From positions 1 to 6,123 of the forward strand of contig JAFWWX010000356.1 in assembly GCA_017517985.1 (NCBI GenBank): DNA of 6,123 bases. Reading direction: 5' to 3'. A model generated the notes under the pieces. That model worked only from the letters and a program-made list of their open reading frames with translations. It had not been told where the DNA came from and did not search any database. Positions 4,997 to 6,123 of the stretch are shown here, in pieces. How positions within the stretch are numbered: the first letter of the stretch is position 1; each line of letters begins with the position of its first letter. The position numbers and the translations under genes were made by a program. Source of the DNA: Clostridia bacterium (GTDB lineage: Bacteria > Bacillota_A > Clostridia > Oscillospirales > CAG-382).

Positions 4997-5041
4997 AAGG
5001 ACGATAAGAATTCCGTTCGAGGGATTCCTATTGTCCTTTTT
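4997..5041 (+). terminator. Second tandem intrinsic terminator
   Basis: Bases 4997-5014 (AAGGACGATAAGAATTCC) pair with 5021-5038 (GGGATTCCTATTGTCCTT) around the loop GTTCGA. There are 17 pairs out of 18, two of them G-U, with one A-C mismatch. T5037-5041 and a further T-rich stretch follow. With the terminator at 4890 it doubly insulates the sigma-like operon from upstream transcription. Between the two (4925-4996) I see no gene and no convincing promoter. Confidence 0.88.
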
Positions 5042-5061
5042 AATTTTTACTATATTCGCGG

Positions 5062-5110
5062 TCCTCCCGTTTCGTTGGTTGCAAATTAAAGCAAAAACGA
5101 TGCAGGAGGA
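5062..5110 (+). promoter_or_regulatory. Leader hairpin hiding the ribosome binding site at 5105
   Basis: TCCTCC (5062-5067) is perfectly complementary to GGAGGA (5105-5110), the Shine-Dalgarno sequence of the ATG at 5117. Between them CGTT (5073-5076) pairs with AACG (5096-5099) and TTGC (5079-5082) with GCAA (5091-5094) around the loop AAATTAAA. The complete stem-loop would block ribosome entry. I see no good promoter upstream; TATATT (5051-5056) lacks a correctly spaced -35. Confidence 0.5.
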
Positions 5111-5116
5111 TTTTTT

Positions 5117-5248
5117 ATGAAAAATATTTTTTTAGAAAAAAATAAAATTTTTTCGCAAAGTTTGGCAAAACGGCATATTCAAAACGGGATATTGAGTGAA
5201 AGGGGAAAGAATAACCGCCTTGCGGGAACGGAAGGAGGTGTTCTTCGA
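5117..5248 (+). other. 44-codon in-frame leader or N-terminal extension of the sigma-like gene
   Basis: ATG 5117 has its own AGGAGG (5104-5109) and is in frame with the sigma-like gene with no intervening stop. The 44 codons are very rich in Lys, Asn and Ile at first (MKNIFLEKNKIFSQS) and unlike the N-terminus of the family. They begin with homopolymer runs (T7, A7, T6). The segment may be a translated leader that opens the internal ribosome binding site, or a genuine extension giving a 184-aa protein. I prefer the leader reading because the internal start gives exactly the family length of 140 aa. Confidence 0.45.
5215..5239 (+). promoter_or_regulatory. Hairpin hiding the internal ribosome binding site at 5232
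   Basis: ACCGCCTT (5214-5221) can pair with AAGGAGGT (5232-5239), the strong Shine-Dalgarno sequence of ATG 5249, with a single G-A mismatch and a 10-nt loop. An alternative short hairpin, CCGC (5215-5218) with GCGG (5222-5225), would free it. A ribosome translating the upstream 44 codons would melt the blocking stem. Confidence 0.45.
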
Positions 5249-5671
5249 ATGGACCTCACTTCTTCCCAAAAGCAAACCATCAGGCATCAGTTTGACAGCT
5301 TTTGTAAAAAGATACTGCGTGCAGAAAAGGTTGATTATCAGCGCAGTATGTGTGGACAGATGGAAAAAGAAATACTGTTCTCCGAGCTGTCACAGAGCCA
5401 ACTTGATGAACTTCGGGTAACGGATAAATATCCATCTGACTTGACAATGTTCAAGGTGCAGGATTTTGAGATTGGCGTAGAAAACGAACTGCTTGCCGAT
5501 GCGCTGAAATCTTTGCCTGCAATAAGCAGGGATATAGTTTTGCTATCGTATTTTATGGATTACACAGACCATGAAATTGCTGAGATGTTAAACATAATTC
5601 GTTCGACTGTTCAGTATAGGCGGATAAGCACACTAAACAAAATGAAAAAGCACATGGAGGGATCAGAATGA
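5249..5671 (+). CDS. Tn916 Orf7-like sigma-70 family factor
   Basis: ATG 5249 follows AAGGAGGT (5232-5239) with a 9-nt spacer and gives 140 aa, the length of Tn916 Orf7. The first half (MDLTSSQKQTIRHQFDSFCK onward) corresponds to the Orf7 N-terminus, including DKYPSDLTMFKVQDFEIGVENELLADAL, close to Orf7's TDNYSTDFQIF and VGVENDLL. Residues 85-135 are sigma region 4. LKSLPAISRDIVLLSYFMDY is followed by the helix-turn-helix DHEIAEMLNIIRSTVQYRR, which contacts a -35 element. No canonical sigma region 2 is evident, as in Orf7. In Tn916, orf7 and orf8 expression promotes transfer functions, and the same role is inferred here. The gene overlaps the next by ATGA and shows possible translational control upstream. 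Confidence 0.92.
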   Translation: MDLTSSQKQTIRHQFDSFCKKILRAEKVDYQRSMCGQMEKEILFSELSQSQLDELRVTDKYPSDLTMFKVQDFEIGVENELLADALKSLPAISRDIVLLSYFMDYTDHEIAEMLNIIRSTVQYRRISTLNKMKKHMEGSE

Positions 5672-5898
5672 CAAAGCAAAAGGAATTGCTTCCTTTCCAG
5701 ACTATCGCTGCTGCTTCAAACGGTGATGTTGATGCTATTAACGCAATACTGAAGCACTACGAAGGATACATAGCCTCGCTTTCGCTCAGACGGGTGTACG
5801 ACGAGGATGGGAACGGTTATACAATCGTCGATGAGGAATTACGGCGCCGATTGGAAACAAAACTGATTATAAAGATACTCTCGTTTGAGGTAGCTTAA
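5668..5898 (+). CDS. Tn916 Orf8-like conjugative-transposon helix-turn-helix protein
   Basis: ATG 5668 overlaps the sigma-like stop (ATGA), with GGAGGG (5656-5661) ahead. The 76-aa product belongs to the HTH_16 conjugative-transposon type. LLPFQTIAAASNGDVDAINAI is followed by LKHYEGYIASLSLRRVYDEDG and the strongly conserved RRRLETKLIIKILSF near the end. Length and motif order match Tn916 Orf8. This fold resembles the N-terminal part of sigma region 2, so this protein and the upstream sigma-like protein may together form a split sigma factor; that last idea is inference. The two genes are translationally coupled, suggesting equal amounts. Confidence 0.93.
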   Translation: MTKQKELLPFQTIAAASNGDVDAINAILKHYEGYIASLSLRRVYDEDGNGYTIVDEELRRRLETKLIIKILSFEVA

Positions 5899-5904
5899 AT
5901 CAGT

Positions 5905-5949
5905 CTCCGCTTTGGGAGTGCAAAACCCCTTTCTGCACTCCCGGCGGAG
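5905..5949 (+). promoter_or_regulatory. Large two-part hairpin after the orf8-like gene
   Basis: CTCCGC (5905-5910) pairs with GCGGAG (5944-5949). After a small internal loop, GGGAGTGCA (5914-5922) pairs perfectly with TGCACTCCC (5934-5942) around an 11-nt loop. The total is 15 GC-rich pairs. It begins 6 nt after the stop codon, but no T-run follows (GTTAAATC), so it is either a Rho-independent terminator lacking a tract, a 3'-end stabiliser, or a cis-acting site. Confidence 0.6.
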
Positions 5950-5960
5950 TTAAATCTGTC

Positions 5961-6015
5961 GTTTTTCTAAAGCACACCGAACAGTCGATGTGTTCTATAA
6001 AAATGATAGAAAAAC
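5961..6015. repeat. Inverted repeat GTTTTTCTA / TAGAAAAAC
   Basis: GTTTTTCTA (5961-5969) and TAGAAAAAC (6007-6015) are perfect 9-bp inverted copies. Between them CACACCGA (5974-5981) and TCGATGTG (5985-5992) can form a smaller stem with one mismatch. It lies in the non-coding stretch downstream of the orf8-like gene. It may be a protein-binding dyad or part of a folded leader. Confidence 0.5.
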
Positions 6016-6032
6016 AATATCATTTCTCGTTC

Positions 6033-6111
6033 CTTGACAACCGAATAGCACCTTTTTGATCGTCAAGCCGTGCGGTTGCGAAAGCGACAGCACTTGAATC
6101 GGTACGCCAAG
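6033..6111 (+). other. Highly structured non-coding element with GAAA-capped stem
   Basis: The core is GTGC (6070-6073) with GCAC (6090-6093), a G-A mismatch, then GTTGC (6075-6079) with GCGAC (6084-6088), capped by GAAA. The 3' side then continues without interruption as TTGA (6094-6097), ATC (6098-6100) and GGT (6101-6103). These pair with TCAA (6063-6066), GAT (6058-6060) and ACC (6050-6052), leaving bulges on the 5' side only. Outermost, CTTG (6033-6036) can meet CAAG (6108-6111). A TTGACA (6034-6039) lies at the left edge without a -10 partner. I see no gene in 5950-6123. This could be a structured RNA leader, an origin of transfer, or an integrase or relaxase target. Confidence 0.45.
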
Positions 6112-6123
6112 ACTTTACTTTAA

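Noticed and set aside
5196..5420. 74-codon + strand frame overlapping the sigma-like gene
   Set aside because: Alternative frame inside a gene with clear Tn916 Orf7 similarity; its sequence has no recognisable pattern.
6034..6062. Possible promoter starting with TTGACA at 6034
   Set aside because: The -35 is perfect, but at a 17-bp spacing the -10 position reads TGATCG, and no TATAAT-like box lies within an acceptable distance.
6070..6123. 5' end of a group II intron, suggested by GTGCG at 6070
   Set aside because: Only five bases match, the following sequence does not resemble domain I of introns I know, and the window ends too soon to see any other domain.
6049..6123. A short frame (HLFDRQAVRLRKRQHLNRYAK...) ending in TAA exactly at the window edge
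   Set aside because: It has no ATG start and no ribosome binding site, and it coincides with a strongly structured segment; the stop at the edge is likely coincidence.
1..6123. tRNA, rRNA, CRISPR arrays, insertion-sequence transposases
   Set aside because: I saw no cloverleaf with CCA-type acceptor, no regularly spaced direct repeats and no transposase-like frame on either strand.

Overview
All genes in this window lie on the + strand. It reads as part of an integrative conjugative element (ICE) of a low-to-mid GC Clostridia-type Firmicute, probably a gut Oscillospiraceae or Lachnospiraceae. Three things support this. Strong GGAGG-type ribosome binding sites precede tightly packed small genes. 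Several proteins match ICE families (a ParB-like protein, a DUF3848-like protein, a protein with a YodL/DUF4316-like core). The pair at 5249-5898 also matches Tn916 Orf7 (sigma-like, 140 aa) and Orf8 (conjugative-transposon helix-turn-helix, 76 aa). No species can be named from the sequence alone.

Region 1 (1-3994) is one co-directional operon. It runs from a 5'-truncated hypothetical protein, through six small accessory or unknown proteins, to a ParB-like protein. Gaps are short or replaced by overlaps, and a strong intrinsic terminator closes it. One small protein (1774-2061) ends in DEDLPF, the type of tip carried by single-stranded DNA-binding protein SSB.

Region 2 (3995-4431) has no large gene but is not empty. 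It holds a sigma-A-like promoter, a ribosome binding site with a six-codon reading frame, and a terminator. The terminator's 5' arm can instead pair with an upstream strand, and that strand can pair with the leader start codon. This is the layout of a ribosome-dependent transcription attenuator. It sits where Tn916-type elements carry a resistance gene, yet only a 23-codon frame follows.

Region 3 (4432-5041) holds an XRE-family regulator with its own promoter, a possible 23-aa peptide, and two tandem intrinsic terminators that insulate it from what follows.

Region 4 (5042-5898) is the Tn916 orf7/orf8-like pair. Both possible start sites of the sigma-like gene have Shine-Dalgarno sequences that can be hidden in hairpins, which suggests translational control.

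Region 5 (5899-6123) is non-coding and unusually rich in dyad structure. It has two large hairpins and a long multi-helix fold with a GAAA loop. It may be a regulatory leader, a cis-acting transfer or recombination site, or a structured RNA.

Inferred model: the XRE regulator and the controlled sigma/HTH pair set the level of downstream element functions (excision, integration or transfer, outside the window), while the ParB operon supplies maintenance and accessory functions.
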